A program made the position numbers and the translations under genes. The notes beneath the pieces were generated by a model. It did no database searches, was not told the origin of the DNA, and saw nothing but the letters and a program-made list of their open reading frames with translations. DNA of 64,000 nucleotides, from positions 1 to 64,000 of the forward strand of contig DATKRO010000038.1 of assembly GCA_035532115.1 (NCBI GenBank), given 5' to 3'. Shown piece by piece: positions 15,051-23,543 of the stretch (positions within the stretch are counted from its first letter, which is position 1; each line of letters begins with the position of its first letter). Origin of the DNA: Acaudatibacter sp035532115 (GTDB lineage Bacteria; Pseudomonadota; Alphaproteobacteria; Caulobacterales; Caulobacteraceae).

Positions 15051-15998
15051 ATGAAACGATCCCGATTCGTCCTCGTTCTGCTGGCCGCGGCCGGTCTGGC
15101 GGCGCCCCCCGCGGCGGTTCTGGCCATGGGCTCCGGCGGCATGGGGGCCAGCAGCATGCCCAGCATGCCGCAGCAGTTCGACCAGCCGCAGTACGACCCC
15201 GTCGTCGAGTACCAGCGCGGCAGCGCCGCTCTGCAGGCCGGCCGCTACAAGGACGCCATCCGCGCCTTCGACCACGTGGTCGACGCCACCCCGCGCGCCG
15301 CCGACGCCTGGCTGATGCTGGGCATGTCCAAATCCGGCGCCGGCGACGTCAGAGGGGCCGAGAAGGCCTATCAGCGCTCGGTCAAGCTCGACGGCGGCTC
15401 CATCGATGCGCATCGCGAGCTGGCGCTCTCCGAGATCAGGCTGAAGCAGCCCGCCAAGGCCGGTGCGGAACTGGCCGCCTTGCAGGCCCGCGCCGCCACC
15501 TGTGCGGGCGCCTGTCCGGACGCGGCCGGCCTCGAGGCGGCGATCACGGCGATCAAGGCGGCGCTGGCGCCGCCGGCGCCGCAGGCCGCGAAGGCCGCGC
15601 CGGCACCCCTGTCGCTGGCCTCGCCGCAGCAGGGGGATGGCGACTACGTGCGCGCGGTGAGCCTGATCAACGAGCGGCGCTTCGGCGCGGCGATGAGCGC
15701 GCTCGACAAGGCCGAGCTGGCGATCGGCCCGCACCCGGACATCCTCACCTACAAGGGCTACGTCTGGCGCCGGCTGGGCGACTGGCCCAAGGCCGAGGAC
15801 TATTATCGCCAGGCGCTGGCGATCGACCCGAACCATCGCGGCGCCACCGAATATTATGGCGAGCTGAAGGTGCTGGAGGGCGATACGGCCGGCGCCAGGG
15901 CGATGCTGGCCAGGCTCGACGGCGCCTGCTCGTTCGGCTGCGCCGAGGCCGAGGAGCTGCGGCGTTGGATCGACCACGGCGGCGACCCGGCGTCTTGA
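15051..15998 (+). CDS. Exported TPR-repeat protein
   Basis: A 315-residue protein with a Sec signal peptide (residues 1-25, KRSRFVLVLLAAAGLAAPP, cleavage after VLA). A Gly/Ser/Met-rich spacer follows, then TPR repeats near residues 53-130 (ALQAGRYKDAIRAFDHVVD, AWLMLGMSKSGAGDVRGAEKAY) and 205-275 (YKGYVWRRLGDWPKAEDYYRQALAID), separated by a Pro/Ala linker. Cysteines at both ends (ATCAGAC, CSFGC) could form disulfides in the periplasm. It overlaps by 4 bases the start of a c-type cytochrome-like gene, so the two products probably act together. Confidence 0.8.
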   Translation: MKRSRFVLVLLAAAGLAAPPAAVLAMGSGGMGASSMPSMPQQFDQPQYDPVVEYQRGSAALQAGRYKDAIRAFDHVVDATPRAADAWLMLGMSKSGAGDVRGAEKAYQRSVKLDGGSIDAHRELALSEIRLKQPAKAGAELAALQARAATCAGACPDAAGLEAAITAIKAALAPPAPQAAKAAPAPLSLASPQQGDGDYVRAVSLINERRFGAAMSALDKAELAIGPHPDILTYKGYVWRRLGDWPKAEDYYRQALAIDPNHRGATEYYGELKVLEGDTAGARAMLARLDGACSFGCAEAEELRRWIDHGGDPAS

Positions 15999-16996
15999 TC
16001 GCCCGCCTCGGCGCCGGCGCGGCGCTCGCGCTTGTTTGCGGACTTGCGGCGGCGGCGGTCCTGACGGCGCCGCCGCTGCGGGCCATGCGCTGGCTGGCGC
16101 CGGGCGTCGACGCCGCCCGGGCGCTGACCCGGCGTCCCAGCGAGTGCCTCGGCGCCGCGCCGACCGCGGCCGGCGCCTACGAGATAGAACTCGGGCGGGC
16201 GGCGTTCCGCACCCCGCTGACCCTGGGCGGCCAGGCGGCGCGGGCCGGCCTCTCGTGCGAGACCTGCCATCGCAGCGGCCGCGACAATCCGTGCTTCGAC
16301 TTCCGCGGCGTCTCGGGCGCGCCGGGCACGGCGGACGTGACGACGTCGGTGTTCTCCTCGCACCGAGGCGACGACGTCTTCGATCCAAGGCCGATCCCGA
16401 ACCTCTCGGGGCCGAAGTCGCTGCTGAAGGTCGACCAGGACCCCGCGTCGGGAAAGCTCGATCGCTTCATCGACGGGATCGTCACCCAGGAGTTCGACGG
16501 CGCAGAGCCGCCGCCCGCGGTGCTGAAGGGGCTGGCGGCCTATGTGCGCGCGCTCGCGCCGGCGAACTGCCCGGCCGCGGCCAGCGCGCCGGTCAGCGCG
16601 GCCGCGGATCTGGCGGATGCGCGCCGCGCCGTCCGAGCCGCCCTGGCGGCGCTGGCGCACCGCGATCCGGACTCGGCGATCGCCATGGCCGAGGCGGCGC
16701 GCTCGCGGCTCGGCGATGTCGCCGAGCGCTACGCCGCCGCGACGCTCGCGCCGCAGCGGCGGCGCCTGGCGGTGGCGGCGATCGACCTGGCCGCCGCCGA
16801 ATCGGCCATCCGCCGCGACCGCCGGGCCGGCGCGGACGCGCTCGTGCTGTGGCTGGCCCGCTCGCGGGCGTGGGGGCCGAAGGTCGCGGCGGCCCAGGGC
16901 GCCTCGCTCTATGATCGCGGCGTGCTCGAGGCCGCGGCCCGCCGCTACGAGGCCGGCGCGGCGACGGCGGCCGCGTCCGGCGGGCGGGTCGGCTGA
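15995..16996 (+). CDS. Single-haem c-type cytochrome-like exported protein
   Basis: A 333-residue protein with an N-terminal membrane or signal segment (residues 3-28) and one haem-binding motif, C88-E-T-C91-H92. The surrounding region (GRAAFRTPLTLGG, FDFRGVSG, SSHRGDDVFDPR, PIPNLSGPKSLL) resembles one half of di-haem cytochrome c peroxidase/MauG-type proteins, but the second haem motif is absent and no methionine ligand is obvious nearby. The C-terminal ~130 residues are helical and alanine-rich. The start is a TTG overlapping the TPR gene stop (TTGA), implying coupled translation. Likely periplasmic electron transfer; the partner is unknown. Confidence 0.7.
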   Translation: MIARLGAGAALALVCGLAAAAVLTAPPLRAMRWLAPGVDAARALTRRPSECLGAAPTAAGAYEIELGRAAFRTPLTLGGQAARAGLSCETCHRSGRDNPCFDFRGVSGAPGTADVTTSVFSSHRGDDVFDPRPIPNLSGPKSLLKVDQDPASGKLDRFIDGIVTQEFDGAEPPPAVLKGLAAYVRALAPANCPAAASAPVSAAADLADARRAVRAALAALAHRDPDSAIAMAEAARSRLGDVAERYAAATLAPQRRRLAVAAIDLAAAESAIRRDRRAGADALVLWLARSRAWGPKVAAAQGASLYDRGVLEAAARRYEAGAATAAASGGRVG

Positions 16997-17086
16997 GCCA
17001 GCCCCGCGAGGGCGCGGAACGGGGCCCCGGCGAGAGCCGTTGAAGCCTCGCGGGACGGCTCGCCATGCACGGGAGAAAGAGGCGCG

Positions 17087-18205
17087 ATGGGGCGGCGAAG
17101 GCGAGCTGAGGGCGATGGCGGCGCGGCCATCACCGCCGTCCGCGCCCGCGCCTTCACCATTCCCACCGACGCGCCGGAGGCGGACGGGACGCTGCGGTGG
17201 GATGCGACCACCCTGGTGCTCGTCGAGGCGGACGCCGGCGGCCACACCGGGCTCGGGGCGACCTATGAATCGAGGGCCGCCTGCGAGATCGTCACGTCGA
17301 ACCTGGCGCCGGCGGTGGTCGGGCTGGACGCGTTCGACATCGGCGGCGCCTTCGACGCCATGCTGACGCAGGTGCGCAACATCGGCTCGCGCGGCGTCGC
17401 CGCCTGCGCCATCGCCGCGGTGGACCAGGCGCTGTGGGACCTGAAGGCGCGGCTGCTGGGCGTGGCCCTGGCCAACCTGCTCGGGCGCCGGCGCGAGGCC
17501 GTCCCCTGCTACGGCAGCGGCGGCTTCACCTCCTATGACGAGCAGCGGTTGCGCGCCCAGCTCGGCGGCTGGGTGGAGGAGGGCGGCTGCCAGTGGGTGA
17601 AGATGAAGGTCGGGCGCGGCGACCTGACCGACCTCTCGCGGCTGGAGGCGGCGCGCGACGCCGCCGGGGAAGCCGGCCTCTTCATCGACGCCAACGGCGC
17701 CTACGCCCGGAACGAGGCGCGCGACTTCGCCAGGGCCGCGGCCGACTACGACGTGACCTGGTTCGAGGAGCCGGTCTCCAGCGACGATCTCGCGGGCCTG
17801 CGGCACCTGCGCGAGCGCGCCCCCGGGGCGATGCGGATCGCGGCCGGCGAATACGGCTACGAGCCGTTCTATTTCCGCCACATGCTGGAGGCGGGCGCCG
17901 TGGACGTGCTGCAGGCCGACCTCACCCGCTGCCTCGGGATCACCGGCTTCCTGCGCGCCGCCGACCTGGCCGACGCCTGGTCGACGCCGTTCTCCTGCCA
18001 TTGCGCCCCGGCCTTCCATCTGGCGGCCGCCTGCGCCGCGCCCCGGCTGATCAATCAGGAGTGGTTCCACGACCACGTCCGCATCGAGGCCATGCTGTTC
18101 GAGGGCGCGCCGCGGCTGAAGCACGGCGCCATCGCGCCCGACCTGTCGCAGCCGGGCGCGGGCCTGACCCTGAAGGCGGCGGACGCCGAGCGCTATGCGG
18201 TCTGA
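17087..18205 (+). CDS. Enolase-superfamily dehydratase, mandelate racemase subgroup
   Basis: A 372-residue protein with the two-domain enolase-superfamily fold. Active-site residues match the mandelate racemase subgroup: K172-x-K174 (VKMKVGRG), metal ligands D201 (DANGAY), E227 (FEEPV) and E255 (GEYG), and the D278/H305 general base pair (QADLTR, CHCAP). Many members are sugar-acid dehydratases. The next gene encodes a glucose-dehydrogenase-like enzyme, so a gluconate/galactonate-type dehydratase role is plausible but not shown by sequence alone. ATG at 17087; an in-frame start further in would remove a basic N-terminus. Confidence 0.85.
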   Translation: MGRRRRAEGDGGAAITAVRARAFTIPTDAPEADGTLRWDATTLVLVEADAGGHTGLGATYESRAACEIVTSNLAPAVVGLDAFDIGGAFDAMLTQVRNIGSRGVAACAIAAVDQALWDLKARLLGVALANLLGRRREAVPCYGSGGFTSYDEQRLRAQLGGWVEEGGCQWVKMKVGRGDLTDLSRLEAARDAAGEAGLFIDANGAYARNEARDFARAAADYDVTWFEEPVSSDDLAGLRHLRERAPGAMRIAAGEYGYEPFYFRHMLEAGAVDVLQADLTRCLGITGFLRAADLADAWSTPFSCHCAPAFHLAAACAAPRLINQEWFHDHVRIEAMLFEGAPRLKHGAIAPDLSQPGAGLTLKAADAERYAV

Positions 18206-18225
18206 GCTCGCCGGCCGGCCGGGCC

Positions 18226-18250
18226 GATCTGATCCGATCCGATCCGATCC
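18226..18250. repeat. GATCC pentamer tandem repeat
   Basis: Four perfect GATCC units (18231-18250), preceded by a GATCT variant (18226-18230), sit in the 63-bp gap just upstream of the dehydrogenase ribosome-binding site (AAAGGAG). Slippage here would change spacing in the leader, not the reading frame. Confidence 0.8.
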
Positions 18251-18268
18251 GACGCAAAGGAGCCTTGA

Positions 18269-19330
18269 ATGAAAGCGGTGACCGTGCGGCCGGGCGAGGC
18301 GGCCTCGATCAGCCTCGACGACTGGCCCGAGCCCGAAGCCGGCCCCGGCGACCTGCTGGTGCAGGCGCTCGCCCTCGGCGTCTGCGGCACCGACCGCGAG
18401 ATCATCGCGGCCGAGTACGGCCAGGCGCCGCCGGGGGCGACGCGGCTGGTGCTCGGCCACGAATCGCTGGGGCGGGTGCTGAAGGCGCCGGCGAACTCGC
18501 AGTTCGCCGAGGGCGATCTGGTGGTGGGCATCGTGCGCCGGCCCGATCCGGTCCCGTGCGCGGCCTGCGCCGGCGGCGAATGGGACATGTGCCGCAACGG
18601 CCGCTACACCGAACGCGGCATCAAGGAGGCGCACGGCTACGGCGCCGAGCGCTTCGCCCTGGAGACGGGGTTCGCCGTCAAGCTCGACGCCTCGCTGGGG
18701 GCTCTGGGCGTGCTGCTCGAACCGGCCAGCATCCTCGCCAAGGCCTGGGACCACATCGAGCGCATCGGCCATCGCACCCGCACCTGGCGCGCCGGCAAGG
18801 TGCTGGTCACCGGCGCCGGGCCCGTCGGCCTGCTGGCGGCGCTGATGTCGCGCCAGCGCGGCTGCGAGGTGCACGTCTACGACCACAACCGCGCCGGGGC
18901 GAAGGCCGCGCTGGTGCGCGACCTCGGCGGCGCCTACCACGACGGCGAGCTCGCCGAACTCGATGACCTCGCTCCCGACGTCGTCATCGAATGCACCGGC
19001 GCGGCGCCGGTGATCGCCGCCCTGGCGACCCGCCTGGGCCACAACGGCATCCTGTGCCTGGCCGGCATTTCGGCGCCGGGAGCGGCGGTCGCCTTCGACA
19101 TGGGCGGGTTCGACCGCACCACGGTGCTGCAGAACGACGTCATCTTCGGCGCGGTGAACGCCAACCGCGGCCATTACGAGGCGGCCGCCCGCTCCCTGGC
19201 TCAGGCCGACCGCGCCTGGCTGCAGCGCCTGATCACCCGGCGGGTGCCGCTGGCGAACTGGCGCGAGGCCTTCGAGGACCGCCCCGACGACGTGAAGGTG
19301 GTGCTGGAATTGCAGGCGCCGGCGCCATGA
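18269..19330 (+). CDS. Glucose 1-dehydrogenase-like zinc alcohol dehydrogenase
   Basis: A 353-residue medium-chain dehydrogenase close to archaeal/bacterial glucose 1-dehydrogenases. Catalytic zinc ligands are likely C39 (GVCGTD) and H64-E65 (GHES). The structural-zinc loop is cysteine rich (VPCAACAGGEWDMC), the cofactor motif is GAGPVGLLAAL, and the C-terminal FGAVNANRGHYE is a signature of the glucose-dehydrogenase group. It would oxidise an aldose at C1 to the lactone with NAD(P)+. With the preceding dehydratase this could make the first two steps of a non-phosphorylated Entner-Doudoroff type route. Strong AAAGGAG ribosome-binding site. Confidence 0.82.
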   Translation: MKAVTVRPGEAASISLDDWPEPEAGPGDLLVQALALGVCGTDREIIAAEYGQAPPGATRLVLGHESLGRVLKAPANSQFAEGDLVVGIVRRPDPVPCAACAGGEWDMCRNGRYTERGIKEAHGYGAERFALETGFAVKLDASLGALGVLLEPASILAKAWDHIERIGHRTRTWRAGKVLVTGAGPVGLLAALMSRQRGCEVHVYDHNRAGAKAALVRDLGGAYHDGELAELDDLAPDVVIECTGAAPVIAALATRLGHNGILCLAGISAPGAAVAFDMGGFDRTTVLQNDVIFGAVNANRGHYEAAARSLAQADRAWLQRLITRRVPLANWREAFEDRPDDVKVVLELQAPAP

Positions 19331-19342
19331 CGCGCCGAAGGG

Positions 19343-20167
19343 TCAGCTCGCCGGGCGCCCTGCGGCGAGCACCTTGAACTGGCGCTCCGGGTCGTCCTGG
19401 ACCACCTGGCGGCCGTCGCGCTGGGTCGCGACCGAGCCTTCCAGGCAATATTGCAGGATGTAGGCCTTGCGGACCGTGCCGGCCGCGAGGTTCGGGCCGG
19501 TGCGGTGCGGCGTCAGCGACGAGAACACGATGGCGTCGCCTGCCCTGGCCGGGACGGCGACGGCGCTGGGGGCCTCGTCGAGACACTTCAGCCCGATGGG
19601 CGTCACCCAATGGTCGAGGGTGCCGAGCCTGTGCAGGCCGGGCGCGACCCATGGGCAGCCGTTGTTCTCGTCCACGTCCACCAGCGGCAGCCACAGCGTC
19701 AGGTACTGCTGCGGCTCGACGAAGGTGTAGCCGTTGTCCTGATGCCACGGGAATTCCTGGAGCTTCTGGGTCTTCTTGTAGACCGATTGGTCCCAGTAGA
19801 GCCTGACGTCCTCCCCCATCAGGTCATGGCAGACGTCGAGGATGGCCGGATGGCGCGCGAAGGCGCCGAGCACGTTCGAGCGGCAGGCGAGGTGGGTGGT
19901 GAAGGTGATCGCGTCGGCGTCCGAGATGCTGATCCGCCCGCCCGCCGCGCGCAGGCGCGCCTCGGCGGCGCGCTCCAGCGGATCGATGGCCTGCGTGACC
20001 GCGGCGATCTCGGCGGGCGAGAACAGCGCCTCCAGCTTGACGAAGCCTTGGTCGTCGAACCCGGCTGACTGGTCGGCGTCGAGACGGCGGCGGCGCGCGA
20101 CGGCGCGAGTCCGCCAGACGAAGCCGGTGTTGAGCGGGTGCGGCTTGGGAGCTGAAACGACGGCCAC
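19343..20167 (-). CDS. Phytanoyl-CoA dioxygenase (PhyH) family protein
   Basis: A 274-residue Fe(II)/2-oxoglutarate dioxygenase. The iron site is His-x-Asp (WHQDNGYTF) with a distal His in LTPHRTGPN, and the motif LPLVDVDENNGCPWVAPGLH is typical of PhyH proteins. It hydroxylates an aliphatic carbon of an unknown substrate, using 2-oxoglutarate and oxygen. I chose a GTG at 20167 because no ATG begins the conserved part; the open frame continues upstream without homology. A second, more distant PhyH protein is encoded at 62724-63689. It converges on the dehydrogenase gene with 12 bp between stops. Confidence 0.8.
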   Translation of the reverse strand: MAVVSAPKPHPLNTGFVWRTRAVARRRRLDADQSAGFDDQGFVKLEALFSPAEIAAVTQAIDPLERAAEARLRAAGGRISISDADAITFTTHLACRSNVLGAFARHPAILDVCHDLMGEDVRLYWDQSVYKKTQKLQEFPWHQDNGYTFVEPQQYLTLWLPLVDVDENNGCPWVAPGLHRLGTLDHWVTPIGLKCLDEAPSAVAVPARAGDAIVFSSLTPHRTGPNLAAGTVRKAYILQYCLEGSVATQRDGRQVVQDDPERQFKVLAAGRPAS

Positions 20168-20244
20168 GGGCGCCTCGCAAGGATGCAGGGGCCGCACTCT
20201 AGAGCACGGCGCGGGCCGGTGGAATCGCCGGACGCCCGTCGCGA

Positions 20245-20820
20245 TCAGGGCCGTTCGTAGGTGCCGACGAGAACCGCCTTGGCGGTGACGTGGCCGAGCA
20301 TGGCCCTGACCAGCCGGGCGCGCGTCGGCGGCCGCGCGAAGTCGAGCTTCCGGTCGAGGGCGAAGATCTGGAACACATAGAGGTGCGGGCCGTGCCCCGG
20401 CGGCGGGTCCGGCGGAATCCAGGCCGCGTGCAGGTTGGAATTGCGGCCGAGGGTCTCGTCGAGGCCCGCATGGCCCGGGCTCGCCAGCTGGCCCTCGGGC
20501 AGTTCGCAGCGGTCGGCCGAGAGGTCCCAGACCAGCAGGTGCACCAGCGGCCGGGGGCTGGGCGAATCCGGGTCCTCGACGATCAGGGCCGCGGCGGGCG
20601 CCTCGGCGATCGGACCGCTCCATCTCAGCGGCGGCGAGACGCCTTCGCCGTCCGCCGTGTAGCGGATCGGGATCGAGCCGCCGTCCTCGAAGGCGGGGCT
20701 CTCCAGGGCGATGACGTCGGCGACCTGGGCGAATCCCTCCCGCTCGGCGACGATCTTCTCGTAGCCGGCGCGCACGCCCCGCAGGGCATGGCCGATGCCG
20801 GCAGGCAATTTCCCCAGCAT
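20245..20820 (-). CDS. YbhB/YbcL-type phosphatidylethanolamine-binding protein (PEBP)
   Basis: A 191-residue protein of the bacterial Raf-kinase-inhibitor-like/PEBP family. The ligand pocket motif DPDSPSPRPLVHLLVWD is present, followed by the HGPHLYVFQIFALD block. There is no signal peptide; about 40 N-terminal residues precede the fold. The role of bacterial PEBPs is poorly known; some affect kinases or lipid binding. It precedes the PhyH gene in the same direction with a 77-bp gap. ATG at 20820. Confidence 0.85.
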   Translation of the reverse strand: MLGKLPAGIGHALRGVRAGYEKIVAEREGFAQVADVIALESPAFEDGGSIPIRYTADGEGVSPPLRWSGPIAEAPAAALIVEDPDSPSPRPLVHLLVWDLSADRCELPEGQLASPGHAGLDETLGRNSNLHAAWIPPDPPPGHGPHLYVFQIFALDRKLDFARPPTRARLVRAMLGHVTAKAVLVGTYERP

Positions 20821-20946
20821 GGATGTCCTCGTCGGGCTCGAGCCCTCAACGGACCAGGGGGCGCTCGGGTTCGCCGCCGGGCGTTCGTCGCATCGGAACG
20901 GGGTGCGCGGCCGTTAGGGCGGGTGCGGCCGCATCGGATGGCCAGG

Positions 20947-21510
20947 ATGGTCAGCGAACTGCTCCACGACGCCTGTCCGATCATCGCCCTGTTCGCGCTC
21001 GTCGAGGGCCCGTTCATCGCCATGGCCGTGGGCGCAGCCGCCGCGTTCGGCTACCTCGATCCATTCTACGCCTACGCCATCCTGGTCGCAGGCGCCCTGA
21101 TCCAGGACATGGCCTACTATTGGCTCGGGCGTGCGGCGGCGCGCCTGCGCCTGGTGCGCGCGCTGCTGGCGCGGACCCGGCTGATCGCCGAGAACATCCT
21201 GGCCCTCGAGGTCTCGTGGCGGCGCGGCGCGGCGCTGACGCTGCTGCTCGCCAAGCTGGCCTACGGCCTCTACGCCCCGCTGGTCATCGTCGCCGGGCTC
21301 TCGGGGCTCGGCTTCGCCAGGTTCGCGCGCGCCGCGGCCATGCTCTCGCCGGCGGTTATCGGGCTGTGGCTCGGCCTCGGCTACGGCCTGGGCCGCCTTT
21401 ACGGCGCCGGCGGACGCTACGGCCCGGTCGTGGTCGGCGTGCTCGCGGCCGGCGCCTGCGTCGGCCTCGTTCTCTTGACCCGCCACGCGCGGCGGCGCAT
21501 CGGCCCCTGA
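20947..21510 (+). CDS. DedA/VTT-family membrane protein, copy 1
   Basis: A 187-residue inner-membrane protein with the DedA (VTT/SNARE-associated) layout: re-entrant N-terminal segment with VEGPFIAMAVGAAA, YAYAILVAGALIQDMAYYWLGR, then a basic loop (RTRLIAENI) and C-terminal membrane helices. DedA proteins act as lipid transporters or in proton-motive-force homeostasis. A closely related gene follows, so this is a tandem pair. ATG 20947 (MVSELLHD) chosen to match the start of the second copy; an ATG at 20938 would add three residues. Confidence 0.8.
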   Translation: MVSELLHDACPIIALFALVEGPFIAMAVGAAAAFGYLDPFYAYAILVAGALIQDMAYYWLGRAAARLRLVRALLARTRLIAENILALEVSWRRGAALTLLLAKLAYGLYAPLVIVAGLSGLGFARFARAAAMLSPAVIGLWLGLGYGLGRLYGAGGRYGPVVVGVLAAGACVGLVLLTRHARRRIGP

Positions 21511-21626
21511 ACGAGGCCAGGCCGGTGCAAGGAACGCCCGACCGGCTGGGGTATTCCAAAGGGTGCGCGCCTGCGGCGGCTCTCGCAGGCAGCCCCGAAA
21601 GCCGTCGCCGCAGGTCCCAGCGCCAG

Positions 21627-22256
21627 ATGCTCCACGCCCTGCTTCACGACCCCTATCCGGTGATCGCCCTGGTGTCGCTGATCGAGGGCGCCGCGATCGC
21701 GATCGCCGCCGGCGTCGGCTTCGCGCTCGGCTACATCGACCCCTACTTCGCCTTCGCCATCATCCTGGCCGGCGTCTTCGTGCAGGACGTGGTCTACTAC
21801 CACCTCGGCCGGTGGGCCGCCACGCAGCAGCGGGTCCGCGACTTCGCCACCCGCACGAAGCTGCTGCGCGAGAACGTGCTGACGCTCGAGGCGGCCTGGC
21901 GCAAGGAGATGTTCCTGGTGCTGCTGCTGGCCAAGTTCGCCTACGGAATCTACGTCCCCTTCGTGGTCTCCGCCGGCATGTCCGAGGCGCCGTTCTGGAA
22001 GTTCATCGGGCTCTCCATGGCGATCTCGGCGCCGACCATCGTCATGTGGATGGGCGTCGGTTATGGCATGACGCACCTCTATGGCTCGGGCGGCCACGAC
22101 GGGGCCTATATCGCAGCCGGCGTGGGCGTCGCCGGCCTCGCGGCGCTCTTCTTCGTGATGCGCCAGGCGAGGCGGCATCTGAACAGGCGCCAGGCCGCCC
22201 AGAAGAGCCACGTGATCGACTCCGATGGACCCTCGCAGGCCAAAACCGCCCGGTGA
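21627..22256 (+). CDS. DedA/VTT-family membrane protein, copy 2
   Basis: A 209-residue paralogue of the preceding protein. Matching blocks include LLHDPYPVIALVSLIEGAAIA, AIILAGVFVQDVVYYHLGR, RTKLLRENVLTLEAAWRKE and LLLAKFAYGIYVPFVVSAG. The C-terminus is longer and polar, probably cytoplasmic. It has four to five hydrophobic segments. The two genes are 116 bp apart, with no terminator visible between them. Divergence between the two copies suggests an old duplication, perhaps with different lipid preferences or hetero-oligomers. Confidence 0.8.
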   Translation: MLHALLHDPYPVIALVSLIEGAAIAIAAGVGFALGYIDPYFAFAIILAGVFVQDVVYYHLGRWAATQQRVRDFATRTKLLRENVLTLEAAWRKEMFLVLLLAKFAYGIYVPFVVSAGMSEAPFWKFIGLSMAISAPTIVMWMGVGYGMTHLYGSGGHDGAYIAAGVGVAGLAALFFVMRQARRHLNRRQAAQKSHVIDSDGPSQAKTAR

Positions 22257-22266
22257 CGCCCGCCAA

Positions 22267-23361
22267 TCAGCGCGGCTTGTCCCCTGCGGCGCGCGTCCGC
22301 AGGCGCTCGACCAGCCGGGCCAGCCAGCGAGGCCCGGTCAGCTTCGGCGGTTCGGGCGCTTCATGGAGGTAGATGACCCGCACGAGCACCATGCACACGA
22401 CGGTGAGCGGCGCGGCGAAGGCGACGCCCAGGAGGCCGAAGAAGGCCCAGAACACCACCAGGGCGAAGAGGTTGAGCACCGGCGGCACCGAGGCCATGCC
22501 GCGTTGCAGGAACGGCTGCAGCAGGTTGCTCTCGAACTGGTGGATGGCGATGTAGAGCCCCAGCGTCCACAGCACCTCGTGCCAGCCGCGGGTCAGCGCC
22601 ATCAGCAGGGCGGGAACGGCGGAGATCACCGGTCCCAGCACCGGGATGAACTCGCAAAGTCCGGCGAAGATGCCCAGGGCGGCCGGCGCCCGGGCGCCGA
22701 GGACCCACAGCCCGAGCGTGGTCAGCAGGCCGATGGTGATCATGGCGACGAGCTGCGCCCGCATCCACCCCGCCAGGAACACCTCGCATTCCGCGAAGAC
22801 CCGGCTCGCCAGCTCGCGGCGACTCTGCGGAATCAGCCGCAGGAAGCCGCGCCGATAGAGGTCCGGCTGGGCCGCGAGGTAGATTCCCGCCGCCACGATC
22901 AGCAGGACGTCGACGAGGCCGATGCCCACCGAGGCCGCATAGCCGCGCAGGCGCAACAGCCACTGAACGTCGGGCTTGGCCGTCAACTGGTTGAGAGTGC
23001 CGTCGAGCGCGCGACCGGCGCTGGTGGTCCCGAGTTCGCGCTTGAACTGCGCCCAGGCGATCGGCAGGCTCCGCAGCAGGTCCGACATCTGGGCGTCGAT
23101 GCGCAGGCCGAAGTAGCTCAGGGCGGCGATCAGCAGCGCCGCGAGGCCGACGGTGGCGATCGCCAGCGCCCACCCGTCCGGAATTGGCGACCGGCGGGTG
23201 ATCTGTCGGGCGGTGGAGCGAAGGAAGACGGCGACCAGCAGGGCGCCGAAGAGCAGCAGTTCGGCCTCGCGCAACCGCCACGCCGCGACGAGGGCGATGG
23301 CCAGCGCGGCCACGACGATGAGTTTGCGCACGAAGCTGGCGATATCGGCGCGCTCGGGCAT
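22267..23361 (-). CDS. AI-2E family transporter (YdiK/PerM-like permease)
   Basis: A 364-residue membrane protein with about eight hydrophobic segments. The family signature lies in the second half: GIFAGLCEFIPVLGPVISAVPALLMAL, then HQFESNLLQPFLQRG and VPPVLNLFALVVFWAFFGLLGV. The family includes TqsA, linked to autoinducer-2 export, and sodium/proton-linked permeases; most members have no known substrate. I take the ATG at 23361 (MPERAD); an in-frame ATG at 23526 would add a 55-residue low-complexity leader. It converges with the DedA gene, with 10 bp between stops. Confidence 0.83.
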   Translation of the reverse strand: MPERADIASFVRKLIVVAALAIALVAAWRLREAELLLFGALLVAVFLRSTARQITRRSPIPDGWALAIATVGLAALLIAALSYFGLRIDAQMSDLLRSLPIAWAQFKRELGTTSAGRALDGTLNQLTAKPDVQWLLRLRGYAASVGIGLVDVLLIVAAGIYLAAQPDLYRRGFLRLIPQSRRELASRVFAECEVFLAGWMRAQLVAMITIGLLTTLGLWVLGARAPAALGIFAGLCEFIPVLGPVISAVPALLMALTRGWHEVLWTLGLYIAIHQFESNLLQPFLQRGMASVPPVLNLFALVVFWAFFGLLGVAFAAPLTVVCMVLVRVIYLHEAPEPPKLTGPRWLARLVERLRTRAAGDKPR

Positions 23362-23543
23362 TGAGGGGCGCCCGGCGCTCAATGGCGGAGCGCCGCGGGC
23401 CGCCGGGGCGTCGGACGCCGGCAGGGGCGATTTCGTGGCCTTATCGGATCGCTCCGTTGCTGGACGACTTCGCCCGCGAGGCATCAACGCGGCTGGAGCG
23501 CTGCAGGCCGCTGCGCCCGTGATCACGCTCTCGTGGGCGCCGG

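Noticed and set aside
15854..19174. 1106-codon antisense open frame
   Set aside because: Runs through four well-supported genes on the other strand, has no recognisable motif, and arises from third-position GC bias.
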